Below, piece after piece: positions 6,540 to 7,964 of a DNA stretch of 7,964 nucleotides. Position numbers and translations under genes: made by a program. Below the pieces are notes generated by a model that saw only the letters and a list, made by a program, of their open reading frames with translations, made no database searches and was not told where the DNA came from. Location of the stretch: positions 1 through 7,964 of the forward strand of contig CABUBX010000102.1 of NCBI GenBank assembly GCA_902489925.1, in the 5' to 3' direction. This DNA is from an uncultured Lachnospiraceae bacterium (lineage in GTDB: Bacteria > Bacillota > Clostridia > Lachnospirales > Lachnospiraceae). Position 1 is the first letter of the stretch; every line of letters starts with the position of its first letter.

Positions 6540-6936
6540 TCACAGCGATTGCGCACTGTCCGGCCCGGGCCTGTATAAAACTCACTTATAGGAACAATCC
6601 GCTCTCCGTCAGGCCCTTCAAGGACAAGCTCTGCCTCAAGCGTCCACATTGTCGAGGCAGAATCTGCCGAAGTTGCACCGTTGCATATATTTCCGCCAAT
6701 GGTTGCCACATTTCTAATCTGAGGTCCGCCTACCGTATCTACGGCTTCCCCAAGCATCGGAATATATTTTTGAATCAGCGAATCATTTGTAATATGTGAA
6801 AACACTGTCGCCGCACCGATTTTTATATCGCCGTCCTCTGTCATCGTCACGCCCTTGATTTCAGGAATATTGTGAATGGACACAAGACTGCAGCCTTCAC
6901 GCTTTCAGCCTCATAAAACGACTGTATATCAAACAT
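6500..6936 (-). pseudogene. xdhB: xdhB remnant: xanthine dehydrogenase FAD subunit with internal and C-terminal deletions
   Basis: The original start survives: ATG at 6936 with AAAGGAG (6947-6953) upstream, reading MFDIQSFYEAESVKAAV as in intact family members. At about 6884-6890 the reading frame shifts and the sequence resumes at LVSIHNIPEIKG. Roughly 30 residues are lost, including the AGGTD loop that binds the FAD pyrophosphate. The middle is then well preserved, with the second FAD motif GGPQIRNVATIGGNICNGATSAD and the segment FYTGPGRTV. The C-terminal half (about 130 residues in relatives of about 290) is absent, and the frame runs into xdhC sequence until a TAA at 6500. From the true start, translation would stop after 29 residues (TGA at 6847). 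An open stretch of 127 codons from a GTG at 6883 exists but has no ribosome site. This is therefore a broken gene, unless the two deletions are assembly errors. Confidence 0.85.
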
Positions 6937-6946
6937 GAATTTCTAT

Positions 6947-6953
6947 CTCCTTT
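6947..6953 (-). promoter_or_regulatory. Surviving ribosome binding site of the broken xdhB
   Basis: AAAGGAG on the minus strand, 10 bases before the ATG at 6936. It shows that the genuine xdhB start is upstream of the longest open stretch. Confidence 0.7.
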
Positions 6954-6962
6954 CCGCATTTA

Positions 6963-6981
6963 TGCCGCCTTTTTGGCGGCA
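6963..6981. repeat. Hairpin between xdhA and xdhB
   Basis: TGCCGCC and GGCGGCA pair as a perfect 7-bp GC-rich stem with a 5-base T (plus strand) or A (minus strand) loop, 18 bases after the xdhA stop. No U-tract follows on the minus strand, so it is not a typical terminator. An mRNA-processing or stability element is possible. Confidence 0.5.
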
Positions 6982-6999
6982 CTGCCAGGTCCTTTAACA

Positions 7000-7964
7000 T
7001 TAAATCAGACCCGCTGCCTTAAATGCCGCTGTCAGACGCTGTGCTGTCATCGGCGTTACGTTCATATGCACACCGGTTGCATTCAAAATCGCATTTCTTA
7101 TTGCCGGTGCAACAGGAATTGCCGGCGGCTCGCCAAGAGACTTATTGCCGTAAGGTCCCGTCGGGTCCTGAAGCTGGATAAATTCCACATGTAAATCCGG
7201 TACGTCCATTGCCGTCGGAATCTTATAATCCAAAAGATTATCATTGAGCACGCGCCCTGTCTTTTCATCCACAAGCAACTCCTCCGACAAACCGTAGCCA
7301 AGTCCCATACTCATGCCGCCCTGAACCTGTCCCGCTGCCAAATCCGGATTAATTAATACGCCCGAATCATGGACATTGACAAGTCTTCTCACATTGACAA
7401 GTCCAAGCGGCATATCCACCTCTATATCCACAAAACAGCAGCCGGAAGAAAATGTATTATCCTTGCAATGATTGGTGACCTCCGCAGTTATATGCTCGGA
7501 TTTATCCAAAGAATAAAACGATGTTTCTGCCGCAACTGCCACATCAAACATCTCCGGTGCACCGCCGGCTACAACAACCTTGCTGTCTATAATATCGAGC
7601 ATTTCCGCTTCAACAAGCTCATCCTCCGAAAGTCCAATCACACTGCGAAGACTGTCGGAGGCTTTTTTTACAGTCTCATAATGCACAGTCTTTGCCAAAT
7701 CATCGTCTGCATGATTGAGCATATAGGCAGAATATTCCAAAATGCGTGTTTTTAAAAGATTGGCGCATTTTTTACATGCCATCCCCGAAACATAGGTTTG
7801 TCTTGATGCATAGGCGCCTGTATCAAACGGCGTTGTATCCGTATCCTGAGTTGAAACAACATAAACCTTATCAAGACGAATACCCGTTGTCTCGGCAGCC
7901 ATCTGGCTAAATACCGTATCCGCACCCTGACCGATTTCTGTAGCCCCCATGCAAAGCTGCATCG
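7000..7964 (-). CDS. xdhA: Xanthine dehydrogenase molybdenum-binding subunit, C-terminal part
   Basis: This is the catalytic subunit that holds the molybdopterin cofactor and hydroxylates hypoxanthine or xanthine in the cytoplasm. About 320 C-terminal residues of a protein usually about 750 long are visible; the gene continues off the right edge, and the first ATG in frame is internal. Seen here are the cofactor-contact stretch GATEIGQGADTVFSQM, the segment DTTPFDTGAYASRQTYVSG, NVHDSGVLINPDLAAGQVQGG, and near the end NKSLGEPPAIPVAPAIRNA. The last contains the conserved Glu that acts as the general base at the molybdenum. The SLGEPP form and the overall layout match the three-subunit E. coli XdhABC type rather than CO dehydrogenase or aldehyde oxidoreductase. 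No frameshift is seen in this part. Its partner genes xdhB and xdhC downstream are broken, so the enzyme would lack its electron-transfer chain. Confidence 0.9.
   Translation of the reverse strand, partial: MQLCMGATEIGQGADTVFSQMAAETTGIRLDKVYVVSTQDTDTTPFDTGAYASRQTYVSGMACKKCANLLKTRILEYSAYMLNHADDDLAKTVHYETVKKASDSLRSVIGLSEDELVEAEMLDIIDSKVVVAGGAPEMFDVAVAAETSFYSLDKSEHITAEVTNHCKDNTFSSGCCFVDIEVDMPLGLVNVRRLVNVHDSGVLINPDLAAGQVQGGMSMGLGYGLSEELLVDEKTGRVLNDNLLDYKIPTAMDVPDLHVEFIQLQDPTGPYGNKSLGEPPAIPVAPAIRNAILNATGVHMNVTPMTAQRLTAAFKAAGLI

Noticed and set aside
6500..6883. 127-codon open stretch taken as an intact FAD-binding protein
   Set aside because: It starts at a GTG without a ribosome site. The genuine start and ribosome site lie upstream in another frame, and its last 23 or so residues are out-of-frame xdhC sequence.
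6963..6981. Intrinsic terminator between xdhA and xdhB
   Set aside because: The stem is good, but no U-tract follows on the coding strand, and the xdhB ribosome site comes shortly after.
7369..7755. Plus-strand open frame of 128 codons
   Set aside because: It is antisense to well-conserved xdhA sequence and its translation has no family features. The other plus-strand frames in the window are likewise antisense shadows of real genes.

Overview
This window looks like chromosomal DNA from an anaerobic Firmicute, most likely a Clostridia/Lachnospiraceae relative. The reasons are a moderately AT-rich composition, strong AGGAGG-type ribosome sites before nearly every gene, a Lys-rich lipoprotein signal with an LAAC lipobox, and the protein families present. 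That placement is inference from style and family content, not from a marker gene. Every gene I can support lies on the minus strand, so transcription runs from high to low coordinates.

Reading in the direction of transcription: (1) From the right edge to about 6270 lies a xanthine dehydrogenase locus in the order xdhA-xdhB-xdhC. The visible C-terminal part of the molybdenum subunit (xdhA) is intact. The FAD subunit (xdhB) and the 2Fe-2S subunit (xdhC) are reduced to pieces in three successive reading frames. Two deletions have removed the xdhB FAD-binding loop, the xdhB C-terminal half and the xdhC N-terminal half. (2) A 129-base gap with a long inverted repeat separates this from a compact three-gene operon (6140-3563): a GTG-started HAD-family phosphatase, a LURP-one/tubby-like small protein overlapping it by 17 bases, and a COG2509-type FAD-dependent dehydrogenase with a four-cysteine cluster. 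(3) After a 206-base AT-rich intergenic region with a probable promoter and repeated GGACT units comes an ABC importer of the BMP/PnrA/Nup nucleoside type. It consists of a substrate-binding lipoprotein, a hairpin terminator or attenuator, a double-domain ATPase, and the first 160 residues of a permease that runs off the left edge.

Functionally, the importer probably brings purine or other nucleosides into the cell. A xanthine dehydrogenase would act on the resulting purine bases, so the locus has a purine-salvage or purine-catabolism flavour, but here the dehydrogenase appears inactivated. The middle operon has no recognised pathway. I see no mobile element, CRISPR array, RNA gene or clearly new defence or biosynthetic system. 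The most noteworthy items are the serially deleted xdhBC pair, the conserved but uncharacterised HAD/LOR/FAD-dehydrogenase operon, and the repeated GGACT motif upstream of the importer.
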